From positions 9,493,274 through 9,557,273 of the forward strand of contig NC_092647.1 in assembly GCF_039555335.1 (NCBI RefSeq): a stretch of DNA of 64,000 bases. The letters run 5' to 3'. How positions within the stretch are numbered: position 1 is the first letter of the stretch; every line of letters begins with the position of its first letter. Source of the stretch: Amphiura filiformis. Lineage: Eukaryota > Echinodermata > Ophiuroidea > Amphilepidida > Amphiuridae. The translations under genes and the position numbers were made by a program. Under the pieces are notes generated by a model. The model saw only the letters and a list, made by a program, of their open reading frames with translations. It made no database searches and was not told the DNA's origin. Positions 28,901 through 43,900 of the stretch are shown piece by piece.

Positions 28901-31900
28901 TGTGTTCAATTGTATTAGGTATAGCGATTATCATTTTGGGGACTTCATAGGGGGTTATTTTGTATACCGGAACTGGGTTGTTTTTATATATATTTTATTA
29001 TACCTATGGTTTTACGAAAATATTGCAGTTTCTCAATTTTCCGTTTGGCGCATCTGGTGTGCATCTGGCCAAGTGATTGAAGTGCATACATATAGCCATG
29101 GGACCTGTGAGCCAACCCTACGCTTTTTTGCCAGAAAAGGGTATATTAGAAATATTGTTCACATTTTAGCGATAATAGTTGTCAAAGGGCAAATAATTTG
29201 CGAAATTGCGAAATGAGATGAAAAAGGGTGTGTTTTTAAAGTTCACCGACAAGCATGTATATCCGCTTGTGGATCAATGTCTAGGCATTGTGTCTGTGCG
29301 TAATCGCTGCGCTTTTTTTAATGATATGTATTTAAAGTGTAATTTAGCTGGGAGGAAAAGTCGACAATCAATTGAAAATTTTGACCTTTCATATTGAAGA
29401 TATACATTTTAAAAGCACCTAAAATGTTCATAATCATATATAATCAAAGATAAAAGACTTGTTTATGTTTGACATCAGGGCGTAGGTGTGACATGAAATA
29501 GTCTTTTTACTATGAGCACTTTCATGTAATGGTGGAGTGGGTCAAAGGTCAAATGAGATAAACAAAAGCAAGTGACTCGTAAGCCATCTTGTCTGTCTCA
29601 CAATTTACAATATAACATATGAGCATGCCATTGGATTTTAAGCTTAATGATATTCTTTTGAATTAATCTGACAAAAGTCATAGCAATGGTGTGACAGGTT
29701 TGGCCTAAATAATGTCACCAACCCCAAGTCTAAACATGCATTGCGTTATTTACAAATTCAAATTTGTTGATTTTCTCATATATTAGGTACATGCCCTGTT
29801 GGTTGGAGAATACACCAGGGACAGTGTTACCAACTCAATGCTAATAACAGAAAGACATGGACAGATGCCAAGCATTATTGTGATGTGCAGGGAGCATATA
29901 TGGTCACAATTGTTTCGTAAGTATGGGTGCCAAGCATTACTCTGATACACATGGAGCATGGACACAATTGTATCGTATAGATGCCAAGCATTACTGTGAT
30001 ACACATGGAGCATATATGGTCACATTATTGTATCATATAGATGCAAAGCATTACTGTTAAAGACATGGAGCATATATGGTCACAATTGTATCTATTATTA
30101 GGTTGACAGAAAGATACAATCACGTAGATCACATATATAGTCTGGGGCAGCATCATTATCATGGCCATCACTTAATTTGTTTTGTTTCAGAGATGCAGAG
30201 AATCAGTGGGTGACATCTTTGTTGCCAGAATTAGCAGGTGTTGGAATAACTGACTTGTACATTGGTATCTCAGGTAAGTCTTGATAATAAATGATGTCAT
30301 GTAAAAATTAAGGAGTCCGGTCAGGTGATAGTTCTAGTTTTCTGATCGGAATATTCATGAGCTTCTGCCATTTTGTCAGGCTTGCACATACAAATGTGCT
30401 GTCTGCTACAGCGGAGGTAGTAAACTTTGAGTAAAGTTGATTTATAACTCTTTTTGTTTTCCAATTGAAATTTATGTTAAAGGTGTTTGAGCTGATTGAC
30501 AACCTCTCACATCCCGTAGATATTTTTGAGAAGCACATCCCTGTATGCCTCAAATATGATTCCCCGTTAGGATATGTTTTTTTTTTTTTTTAAAATTCTC
30601 CAACTGTATTAATTTCACTGCATAACAGATGTGGTTACCGATGGTAAATTCCAATGGTCACAAGGAAGTTCAGTGTCATACACCAACTGGAATCCAAATA
30701 TGCCAAAGGATACAGCAGGCCAAGATGACTGTGGTAACATGTATACAGGTATGTTACAATATTGCTCTACAGATATGCCTCATGATAACCCAGGCCATTT
30801 TTCATGTCAACCGCTATTTCATAGCCAAAATTAGCGAAAAATAATTATATCGAAAATTTTGAAGACTGCTACATTTATTTTATCATTATATTTGCTTTGG
30901 GGTTTTTAAAATTGTATTTTAATCATGTTATTTAATAGGGTCTATTGATGATTTATCGTGTTGCTTTTTAATAATTATTGTTGTACATGTAAGTGATATT
31001 TATTTTTGCTGTATCATTTTATACTATTGTGTTTTTAACCATGTTATTTGCTATTGTACAGCGCTGTGGTAATTTTTGATATAGCGCTCAATAAATGATG
31101 TGATATATATACAGTCCTAGCTAAAGAGTATCGCTTTAGCACTATTTTTCCGTTTCCCTTTCAAATATACCCTGCATACTCTGAGACACCCTGTATACAA
31201 ATCTAGAACCCTATTTGCCCTAAATTCAGGATTTTTGTAATTCTTTATTTTTTCCGGATGGCAGTATCCATTCATATACAGGGTGTCCCAAAAAAAAAAG
31301 CAGTCCCTCATTGCGCCCTCTTTTGCGCCTATTTTTGAAAAGTTAAGTTAAGTTAATCAAATATATTTTGGTATGTACAGAAACCTTTAATTGTTAGCTT
31401 TAATAAAACAAAACAATTATTTCAATCAGCTCACAACTTTTGAAGATATGCTCTTTTAAAGACAAGTACCCGTTTTTCACTCTGTCCACGGATAGCAAAC
31501 AGAGTGGTTGGGATGGGTCATGCTGTGGAGTGGCCTGCAAGACCACCTGACCTCACACCACTTGATTTCTTCATTTGTGGCAAAATCCAAGATCTTTGCA
31601 AACATATTATTGCTATATTCACACGTATCCGCACACAGGGTTGGTAATGCACGCAATTGATGCAATGAGGACTAGGGCTGAAACCTGTATTCGTCATGGA
31701 GGCAACCAGGTAGAGGTCAAAGCAGCACAGTAAACTCACTTCAAAAGAACCAAAGACAAACTAAACAGCCCTTTTCAGGGCTACCTTTTATACCAAAAAA
31801 GAGAAATGACTTATGTTGTCAATAAAAAGAAAGCAAGTAAGAAACATAATAAATTTAAAAAGGCATGAAATAACCAAGAAAAACATAACTAATTGCAAGT

Positions 31901-34900
31901 ATAGCAAAAGAAGTCCCACCCCACATCAATTTTGCCCAAATTAATGACACTTAACAACATCCATAACCCATAAGCCCACTGGTAAAGCCCATTCCCTAAA
32001 ATAAAGTTGTTATTTTATAAAGTTACCATCAAGGAATGTTTTATATTCATGCATGGAAGTAGCCAAACATCCTCCGTGGACAGAGTGAGAAACGGATACT
32101 TTTCTTCAAAAGGGCATATCTTCAAAAGTTATGCGCCGATTGAAATAATTGTTTCGTTTTTTTAATGCTAACGGATAAAGGCTTCTTTACATACCAACAT
32201 ATACTTGATCAACTTTTCAGAAATAGGAGAAAAAGAGGGCGCAATGAGGGGCCTCTTTTTTTTGGGACACCCTGTAGTAAATACTGTACCTCCACACATT
32301 GATCTATATAGCCGTTTTCCTTGGCAGAGCAGTTAGAGCGTCAAACTACTGATCCGGGCTTCTGATTTTGTGGCCCCAGTTCAAAACCCGGTACCATCTG
32401 ATTTTGTGTTATAAATGAAGGATAACATAATTTTAAAGGGCATTTTGTGATCCACAGCCTCATCCCCCCACTTTTTTCAAAAAAAGTTGAGATTTTTATA
32501 CCACTGGAAACCTCTGGCTACATAATGTTTATGTACCAACATTTTCTTGCAGATTGATTCGTTTAGCAAAAATATCATCAAATTTGAATTTCATTCTGGT
32601 ATACCAGAACGAAATTACAACAGTGGCCTATGGAGCAGTGTAATACACATAATCATGCATAACTCGCAAACGCAAAATCGGAATCAACTCAAATTTTGGA
32701 ATAAGCTTTTTCGTGGATATCTGATGCTAGGATCACGAAATCCTCCTTTAACACATCCATTGTATGATGATATTATTTTCAGACTGGGAAATTTCCTATT
32801 TATTTATATTACTAGTCCAGGCCTTTATTAGTCATTCACATTTATTGTCATCATCATAGGACCTCTGCTAGGCCTACTATAAATTTCACATTGAGAATAT
32901 ATAACAACATCAATATTTATGCCCAAAGTTGATAAAAGTGTCTTCTTCATATGACACTTAGATTGGATAGGTGTTGTATAAAGTATACATAATGGCAACG
33001 ACTTGGTCAATTCATCTGTGAGACCAAATTTTTCGCCAAAATGCTGATTTTTGGCCCAAAATTCCAAAAAATGGCTTTTTTGGCTTTTTTAAATTTTGAC
33101 CAACTTCACCAAAAATATTTTAAATTTTGTTTTTAGGTGATGCCTCTGGAAGATGGGACACTGTGGGCTGCTATCAACTTCAAGCTTTTATATGTGAGAT
33201 TCAAGCAGGTAGGTTTTCAGTCAGCACATGTTTTGTGTGGACAAGGTATCACCTGAAACCAATCCAACCTGCCAACCAATCTGAGAGTACTAAATTAAGA
33301 GAGGCGCTACTTTGATCGCAAAAGTGAGAACAGTGTGAGTTTGGGACCTTGTGTAAGAAATTATTGCGGCCATTCCAAAAGGTACACTCTTGGCCATATT
33401 TGGAGAATGATGTCATTCACACATACGCTGCCAAGTTGGCAGACGCTGCTGCAATAAAAACATCTTTTCTCATATTTTCTGAAGTTCTAAGTAATTATCT
33501 CTTTCATAGGTTATTTGATTACCCTTTAAAACAAAATGTTGGTAGAGTTACCTATTTATAGTCTCTATACCTTCCTCGAGTCAGGTTCTCTCATAAACTG
33601 TTAATTTTTGCAGGAATCTGTAATGCTAGTTGGATTCCTTGCATCATTTCCTTTCTAAAAATGTATACTTTTATATACTTCTCATCATTACACAATAAAA
33701 AATCTAAATCTAAATTACTGACTCGAGGAAGGTATACAGACTATAGATTTGTTTTTATAATTTTATTACCGATTTAACCCAGTAATTCTTTTCATTGTGC
33801 ATGATGATTGACAGCTGCATATTGGTGGTACAAAAAGGTGATTATTAGGGCTAACTACCTAGAGGGCGTAACACAGCTCACTGACCTCCGACCCTGACTG
33901 ACCTAGACTGTTTGTCACATAGACAGACCATGACCTGACCGCTGCGTACAAAGCAGGGGATCACGACTGTTGAACAGTTTTTGTCCTGAGAATCAGTATA
34001 GGCAGTTTGTACAGAGTACCGCTGGCCTTTCTTGGCTTTTAGATAATGCAGCTGAGTGCACATGAGTTGTGGACTTGATCTAAACCATCACTGCTACTTT
34101 GTAAATTTAATTTGAAACTAACAATCATAAAATTTGAGAGACACATTTAAACAAGCAAAACAGTACCAATATTATAATATGATCTGATTATCTTTCCCAT
34201 TTTACATTACACTCTTTGCAGGAAGACCAGTTTCACCAGTTCCTCCTGATTTTGGTAAGTTGTCCAAAGTTGGCCAGATCACTAAATCAGGCCCTCTCAA
34301 AGTCACTACCGTATTGTTTGTAATAAACGCTCCCCTCCAATTTTTCTGTGAAAAATTGACAAAAATTCCATGCTATATCGTGTGAGTAAGCTTAAAACTG
34401 GCATCAGTCAGTCAGTCTTGTCAGGGACGATCGGTAAATTGCATGGACAAAACCTGTTATGACTCACACTTCCATCCATTCCATTGCCTAATTATGGTAG
34501 AATTTCACTAGATTCTTGCTTAATGGTGTACTTACGGGTGTAATTTTGAAGCATTTACCACGAAAATTATATTTTCCATGGGCGTCGCCATTAGTATAGC
34601 CGTATATCCCTCTTTTCTACAGGAGCACCATCGGGAAATTTATCCCGATTTGTAAGTTTTTTCACTGACAATTCACCTTCAATAAACGCCCCCCCTTTTG
34701 GAAAAATGCAACGCCCCGGGGTGTTTATTACAAACAATACGGTATATGTCAAGTCAAACATGGCCAATATCTTAGTAAAGTCTTCAACAGAGGGAGTATT
34801 GTTTTTCAAATGGAATTGGCTACGGTTAATTATTTTGAAACATGTACTCTCCTATATGGCTTGTACCTATACGAGGGTTGGTCAATAATATCCCGCAACT

Positions 34901-37900
34901 ATTATTTATCTCCGCTCATGCATGACTTAGATGACTGTTACTTACGATCAATAAAGTTTGTACAATTAGTATTAGAGCACCTTTAATTATGTAATCTCAT
35001 AAACATTGGCAGGAAATTTGAATTATAGTTGAGGAACGTGTAATAAAAAGAAGCAGAAGTAAGGACCAACGCAGTTTACAAGCCTTATTGTTGGTATGAG
35101 GTAAACTAAGTATATTCAATTGATAATTGTGAAAGAAGAAATGTATCTGTCAATAGATGAAGAAAGGGACCGTCTTTGAACTTCACCAAAAAATAGGCCT
35201 TTACGACAAACAAAAATGATGTGAAAATCGTGAGAAAAGAGCCCACAAGGTAGAAGCAAGAATCCAAATTATCTCCAAAATGAAACAAAAACAAATATGA
35301 TTATTGGTATGGTATGAGAGATCATAGTCAGGACATTAGAAATTGTTGCAATAAAAATAGAAAAAATAAAAATTCATCAAAAAGTGCTAAAGATATGACT
35401 AATACAAGGTTTATGGAACAGTAGCTGTGTGAGTGAATCAGGTGAGGTAAAAACCTCACCAGATTCCATGCTTTTATTCTCAAGATATTTGGAATTATGT
35501 AACAATACCTCAATTTGGCGCGAGATTTTCTTGACTACTTTTCACCATAAATCAGGCAGTGTCCATGCTATTGCGTTTATGTTACGTAATCAAGTATTCA
35601 ACAACTCTTCCTATACCTTTGTACATGAGCCAACTGTTGTTAATCCGTGATGAATCCACAGTTCTGTAGCGTATACGCGAACATAAGGTTACGCGTATGT
35701 GTTACGCATGAGTGCGTAAAATTCGTCATGCCTTCATCAGAGTATCTTCTTGTGATAAAGTCAACATATTGAGTAAGGTTTAATGGATCTAAAGTTTGCG
35801 AAAGGAGTTTAAAAGTCTAGTATCTCCTTCTGAGAATCTCCCAGATGGTTGTGTATGTGGAATATCAATATTAAAGTCACCAACGAGCAACACATATGCG
35901 TAGATATGAACTCTCTTATGTTGGCAGAAGCAGCTAAATATTACCGCTTTATTCTTTAGATTTATCGCTGATATCTACAGAGAAATACCATGATCTTTTT
36001 TTTTTGTTGAGTGGCAATGACAAACAGACATTACGAATGAAAGAATCATGTGAATTAGACATCTTTAGCTTGTTTCCTTGTTGAAAGGGATTCAATCATG
36101 TTTCACCATTGTTCATCACTGATTAACAACTCGCGTCCGGCGCGTCTGCGTGGTTTACTTCGCTCGGGCAGGCGAAGTAAACCACTCAGTTAACTGGTGA
36201 TGAACAATAATGGTGAAACATGATTGAATCCCTAATTCAACCTCGCTAATACATATTTGTTTTGAAAGACAAAAGTACAAACTTGTATTTAGCGTAAGTA
36301 ACAGTCATCCAAGTCGTGCATGAGCGGAGATATACCGTAGTTGCGGGAACTTATTGACCAGCCCTCATATCTTCCACAACTGCATTATTTCAAATGGAAG
36401 TTACCCAATTGTCTTTTTTATATGAAACATATACTCCCACTGTAGAAGACTTTGGCTAAATCTTCCACATGGCTGCCAACTTTTTAGAATTGCTTGGCAT
36501 GAGATAATAGCTGTCGAACAGTGGTGCACCAGGATAGAATTATGGGGTTGTCTGCATCAAACATGCAGCTATTTATTTTACATATTCATAAATTTTGATT
36601 AATAATTAGTCATTCAATTAGTAATCATTTAGTAATACATGTAAATGACTAATTAAAACATGATAAATCATGACATAAATTCACCATTACAAATTGAATA
36701 TTATAAGTCATGAAAATATGTTGAGATTATGCAAATTAATGTAGAATGGCTATTATTTTTCTTGAATAGCAAAATTATACCTAGTATGGCTAATGTTTTA
36801 CTTGTTGAATTAGACCCTTTTTGACAGTGAAATTCATTGCTGTTAACACTAACAGGCTGGTTTAGGGTGAAAGGGTGACCACTTTGACGTCACATGATAC
36901 GTTGCCACACATTTCAAGATCTCAACATAATATGCTGATTAAAACCCAATATCACATTTTATCTGCCCAATTCATATTATGATTTGGGCAGATAAAACAT
37001 GATATTGTGTTTTGTCTTTTTTTGCTGATTTGAGGGGTTATATCAAGGGAAATTGTATTTAATATTTGTAGAAAGGGATTCTATAATTTATTAGCTTAAT
37101 TTTGATACCAAGTAATGTTTTCTTTCAAGGGTCACCTTCAATGCATGAGAGTTGATGCACAGGTCAAGTGTGGATTTGAAATGGAATAGCCCATTTGATC
37201 AGCATTCATTCATCATTGACTTATCTGTTTTCTTGTCTAGGTTCTGGTCGTTGTGAGACAAGATGGGATCTGTTTGGTGACTATTGTTATTATATCTCAT
37301 TGAATCATTGACTTATCTGTTTCCTTATCTAGGTTCTGGTCGTTGTGAGACAGGATGGGATCTGTTTGGTGACTATTGTTATTATATCTCATTGAATCAT
37401 TGACTTATCTGTTTCCTTATCTAGGTTCTGGTCGTTGTGAGACAGGATGGGATCTGTTTGGTGACTATTGTTATTATATCTCATTGAATCATTGACTTAT
37501 CTGTTTCCTTATCTAGGTTCTGGTCGTTGTGAGACAGGTTGGGATCTGTTTGGTGACTATTGTTATTATATCTCATTGAATCATTGACTTATCTGTTTCC
37601 TTATCTAGGTTCTGGTCGTTGTGAGACAGGTTGGGATCTGTTTGGTGATTATTGTTATTATATCTCATTGAATCATTGACTTATCTGTTTTCTTGTCTAG
37701 GTTCTGGTCGTTGTGAGACAGGATGGGATCTGTTTGGTGATTATTGTTATTATATCTCATTGAATCATTGACTTATCTGTTTCCTTATCTAGGTTCTGGT
37801 CGTTGTGAGACAGGATGGGATCTGTTTGGTGATTATTGTTATTATATCTCATTGAATCATTGACTTATCTGTTTCCTTGTCTAGGTTCTGGTCGTTGTGA

Positions 37901-40900
37901 TACAGGTTGGGATCTGTTTGGTGATTACTGTTATTATATCTCATTGAATCATTGACTTATCTGTTTCCTTGTCTAGGTTCTGGTCGTTGTGAGACAGGTT
38001 GGGATCTGTTTGGTGATTATTGTTATTATATCTCATTGAATCATTGACTTATCTGTTTCCTTATCTAGGTTCTGGTCGTTGTGAGACAGGTTGGGATCTG
38101 TTTGGTGACTATTGTTATTATATCTCATTGAATCATTGACTTATCTGTTTCCTTATCTAGGTTCTGGTCGTTGTGAGACAGGTTGGGATCTGTTTGGTGA
38201 CTATTGTTATTATATCTCATTGAATCATTGACTTATCTGTTTTCTTGTCTAGGTTCTGGTCGTTGTGAGACAGGATGGGATCTGTTTGGTGACTATTGTT
38301 ATTATATCTCATTGAATCATTGACTTATCTGTTTCCTTATCTAGGTTCTGGTCGTTGTGAGACAGGATGGGATCTGTTTGGTGACTATTGTTATTATATC
38401 TCATTGAATCATTGACTTATCTGTTTCCTTGTCTAGGTTCTGGTCGTTGTGAGACAGGATGGGATCTGTTTGGTGACTATTGTTATTATATCTCATTGAA
38501 TCATTGACTTATCTGTTTCCTTATCTAGGTTCTGGTCGTTGTGAGACAGGATGGGATCTGTTTGGTGACTATTGTTATTATATCTCATTGAATCATTGAC
38601 TTATCTGTTTCCTTATCTAGGTTCTGGTCGTTGTGAGACAGGTTGGGATCTGTTTGGTGACTATTGTTATTATATCTCATTGAATCATTGACTTATCTGT
38701 TTCCTTATCTAGGTTCTGGTCGTTGTGAGACAGGTTGGGATCTGTTTGGTGATTATTGTTATTATATCTCATTGAATCATTGACTTATCTGTTTTCTTGT
38801 CTAGGTTCTGGTCGTTGTGAGACAGGATGGGATCTGTTTGGTGATTATTGTTATTATATCTCATTGAATCATTGACTTATCTGTTTCCTTATCTAGGTTC
38901 TGGTCGTTGTGAGACAGGATGGGATCTGTTTGGTGATTATTGTTATTATATCTCATTGAATCATTGACTTATCTGTTTCCTTGTCTAGGTTCTGGTCGTT
39001 GTGATACAGGTTGGGATCTGTTTGGTGATTACTGTTATTATATCTCATTGAATCATTGACTTATCTGTTTCCTTGTCTAGGTTCTGGTCGTTGTGAGACA
39101 GGTTGGGATCTGTTTGGTGATTATTGTTATTATATCTCATTGAATCATTGACTTATCTGTTTCCTTATCTAGGTTCTGGTCGTTGTGAGACAGGTTGGGA
39201 TCTGTTTGGTGACTATTGTTATTATATCTCATTGAACAAGATGGTATGGGCAGATGCCAACAGTCAGTGTGTATCCATGAATAGCCAGCTCACCAGCATC
39301 CACTCAGCAGATGAACAGTCATTCCTAGTTGGTGAGTTAAACAGTGATGATGAAAAGCAAACAAACTGGGAAAAGTCAATCAAAATTTCACTTCCCACCT
39401 TGGAAATATTAATGAAAAGAGCAGAAATTCCAGAGCAGAAATTCCAAAAGTTATAAATAATATGAAAGAATACATCTGGTAACTGAATTTGAAAGAATTA
39501 GTGCTCTGCTGGTTCTATACAGCTTTCTTTACAGACTGGACAATAGAGCAAAGTGCAGTGGGAAGGGTGCCAGTATTCATGCTTGCAACAAAGCACATGG
39601 CATCCAAAAATGGCAAGATATCTTGAAGAACACAGTTTTTGATTGATGAATAGGTTCCAAAATGGCAGCACAAGATGTGATTTGTACAAAAGATACACAT
39701 TTACAAAAATACGGTTTTGGAAGTGGTACAGTTCTTCTTTTCAGCATTCCATTAGGCATAGGTAGTCATTAAGTTCCACTGCCTGAACAGAATTTGCCTC
39801 CTTTTTTCAATGAAATCAATGGTAATAACTCTTGAAGATGAAGTGAGTTATCAACATTTAACTACAAATTGGTGTCATTAAATCAGAAAAAATACAATTG
39901 TGTTCAGTTGATCACTGACAATTTATGATCACGAGGTGATAAGGGGTGTCCAACTGAACTATATATTAAAACAAAATGGTGAACTTTGTTTAAATTGTCC
40001 AACTTGAATTAACATCAGTTTGCTCTCTTATATTCTTGCAATGTAGCTCGATTGGATGTATACAAATCATCAACTTGGATTGGCCTCAATGACAATGCTG
40101 TGGAAGGCAATATGGTTTGGACTGATGGAACACCTGTAAGTTAAATATATATCAAGTGTAATAGCTCTCTTTTCTTCTCTCACTCCCTCCCTCTTTCTAT
40201 CGTTCCTTTCTCTCCCCATCTGCCTATCATAGACACTGTGTATTGAATGGAGTGCTGGGTGCACACCATCCCATCTGCCTATCATAGACACTGTGTATTG
40301 AATTGAATGCAGGGTGCACACCATCCCATCTGCCTATCATAGACACTGTGTATTGAATTGAATGCAGGGTGCACACCATCCCATCTGCCTATCATAGACA
40401 CTGTGTATTGAATTGAATGCAGGGTGCACACCATCCCATCTGCCTATCATAGACACTGTGTATTGAACGGAGTGCAGGGTGCACACCATCCCATCTACCT
40501 ATCATAGACACTGTGTATTGAATGGAGTACAGGGTGCACATCATCCCATCTGCCTATCATAGACACTGTGTATTGAATGTAGTACAGGGTGCACACCATC
40601 CCATCTGCCTATCATAGACACTGTGTATTGAATGGAGTGCAGGGTGCACACCATCCCATCTGCCTATCATATACACTGTGTATTGAATGGGGTGCAGGGT
40701 GCACACCATCCCATCTGCCTATCATATACACTGTGTATTGAATTGAATGCAGGGTGCACACCATCCCATCTGCCTATCATAGACACTGTGTATTGAATGG
40801 AGTGCAGGGTGCACACCATCCCATCTGCCTATCATAGACACTGTGTATTGAATGTAGTGCAGGGTGCACACCATCCCATCTGCCTATCATATACACTGTG

Positions 40901-43900
40901 TATTGAATGGAGTGCAGGGTGCACACCATCCCATCTGCCTATCATATACACTGTGTATTGAATTGAATGCAGGGTGCACACCATCCCATCTGCCTATCAT
41001 AGACACTGTGTATTGAATGGAGTGCAGGGTGCACACCATCCCATCTGCCTATCATAGACACTGTGTATTGAATGTAGTGCAGGGTGCACACCATCCCATC
41101 TGCCTATCATAGACACTGTGTGTTGAATGGAGTGCAGGGTGCACACCATCCCATCTGCCTATCATAGACACTGTATTGAATGGAGTGCAGGGTGCACACC
41201 ACCCCATCTGCCTATCATAGACACTGTGTATTGAATTGAATGCAGGGTGCACACCATCCCATCTGCCTATCATAGACACTGTGTATTGAATTGAATGCAG
41301 GGTGCACACCATCCCATCTGCCTATCATAGACACTGTGTATTGAACGGAGTGCAGGGTGCACACCATCCCATCTGCCTATCATATACACTGTGTATTGAA
41401 TGGAGCGCAGGGTGCACACCATCCCATCTGCCTATCATAGACACTGTGTATTGAATGTAGTGAAGGGTGCACACCATCCCATCTGCCTATCATAGACACT
41501 GTGTATTGAATTGAATGCAGGGTGCACACCATCCCATCTGCCTATCATAGACACTGTGTATTGAATTGAATGCAGGGTGCACACCATCCCATCTGCCTAT
41601 CATAGACACTGTGTATTGAATGGAGTGCAGGGTGCACACCATCCCATCTGCCTATCATAGACACTGTGTATTGAATGGGGTGCAGGGTGCACACCATCCC
41701 ATCTGCCTATCATAGACACTGTGTATTGAATGGAGTGCAGGGTGTACACCATCCCATCTGCCTATCATAGACACTGTGTATTGAATGTAGTGAAGGGTGC
41801 ACACCATCCCATCTGCCTATCATAGACACTGTGTATTGAATTGAATGCAGGGTGCACACCACCCCATCTGCCTATCATAGACACTGTGTATTGAATGGAG
41901 TGCTGGGTGCACACCATCCCATCTGCCTATCATAGACACTGTGTATTGAATGGAGTGCAGGGTGCACACCATCCCATCTGCCTATCATAGACACTGTGTA
42001 TTGAATGTAGTGCAGGGTGCACACCATCCCATCTGCCTATCATAGACACTGTGTATTGAATGTAGTGCAGGGTGCACACCATCCCATCTGCCTATCATAG
42101 ACACTGTGTATTGAATGTAGTGAAGGGTGCACACCATCCCATCTGCCTATCATAGACACTGTATTGAATTGAATGCAGGGTGCACACCATCCCATCTGCC
42201 TATCATAGACACTGTATTGAATGGAGTGCAGGGTGCACACCATCCCATCTGCCTATCATAGACACTGTGTATTGAATGTAGTGCAGGGTGCACACCATCC
42301 CATCTGCCTATCATAGACACTGTGTATTGAATGTAGTGCAGGGTGCACACCATCCCATCTGCCTATCATAGACACTGTGTATTGAATGTAGTGAAGGGTG
42401 CACACCATCCCATCTGCCTATCATAGACACTGTATTGAATGGAGTGCAGGGTGCACACCATCCCATCTGCCTATCATAGACACTGTGTATTGAATGGAGT
42501 GCAGGGTGCACACCATCCCATCTGCCTATCATAGACACTGTGTATTGAATGGGGTGCAGGGTGCACACCATCCCATCTGCCTATCATAGACACTGTGTAT
42601 TGAATGGAGTGCAGGGTGCACACCATCCCATCTGCCTATCATAGACACTGTGTATTGAATGGAGTGCAGGGTGCACACCATCCCATCTGCCTATCATAGA
42701 CACTGTGTATTGAATGGAGTGCAGGGTGCACACCATCCCATCTGCCTATCATAGACACTGTGTATTGAATGGGGTGCAGGGTGCACACCATCCCATCTGC
42801 CTATCATAGACACTGTGTATTGAATGGAGTGCAGGGTGCACACCATCCCATCTGCCTATCATAGACACTGTGTATTGAATGGGGTGCAGGGTGCACACCA
42901 TCACATCTGCCTATCATAGACACTGTATTGAATGGAGTGCAGGGTGCACACCACCCCATCTGCCTATCATAGACACTGTGTATTGAATTGAATGCAGGGT
43001 GCACACCATCCCATCTGCCTATCATAGACACTGTGTATTGAACGGAGTGCAGGGTGCACACCATCCCATCTGCCTATCATATACACTGTGTATTGAATGG
43101 AGCGCAGGGTGCACACCATCCCATCTGCCTATCATAGACACTGTGTATTGAATGTAGTGAAGGGTGCACACCATCCCATCTGCCTATCATAGACACTGTG
43201 TATTGAATTGAATGCAGGGTGCACCACCCCATCTGCCTATCATAGACACTGTGTATTGAATGGAGTGCAGGGTGTACACCATCCCATCTGCCTATCATAG
43301 ACACTGTGTATTGAATGGAGTGCAGGGTGCACACCATCCCATCTGCCTATCATATACACTGTGTATTGAATGGAGTGCAGGGTGTACACCATCCCATCTG
43401 CCTATCATAGACACTGTGTTGAATGTTGTAACACATACATCTTCTCTAGACAGACACAATTGATCTTTGTTTTGATAAAATGGCACCCTCCTAAAGAAGA
43501 CACATTCATCATGTTTGCCATCAATTTTTGGGAATCCCAATTTGAAAAAAAAAATGCCTAAACATATTGGGAATTTCCCAGTGTCCTTAAAGAAGACGGG
43601 CAAATTTTCTCAAATTTAAAAAAAATTCCCAACATGTAAGGAATCTATATTAACTATTTTGCTCTTTCTTCTCAAAAGAAAAGATAAAGTGTAGTTTTAA
43701 TATGCCATATGTTTGCTATACATTGGGACAACAATGCCATGTGCTCATAACCACCCATTACCTTGCTAATTATGCTAAATAACATTTATGCTGAAAATGT
43801 TCAGGTATTTTTACAAGGATGCATTAAAGGGAAAATATTTGACATTGTAAGCAAATTAGAACAAAATTTATATCTTAAACTAATCTGGTTACCCCGTTTA

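Noticed and set aside
40200..43430. Possible CRISPR-like array of regular repeats
   Set aside because: The repeats are contiguous minisatellite units without unique spacers, in an intron of an animal gene.
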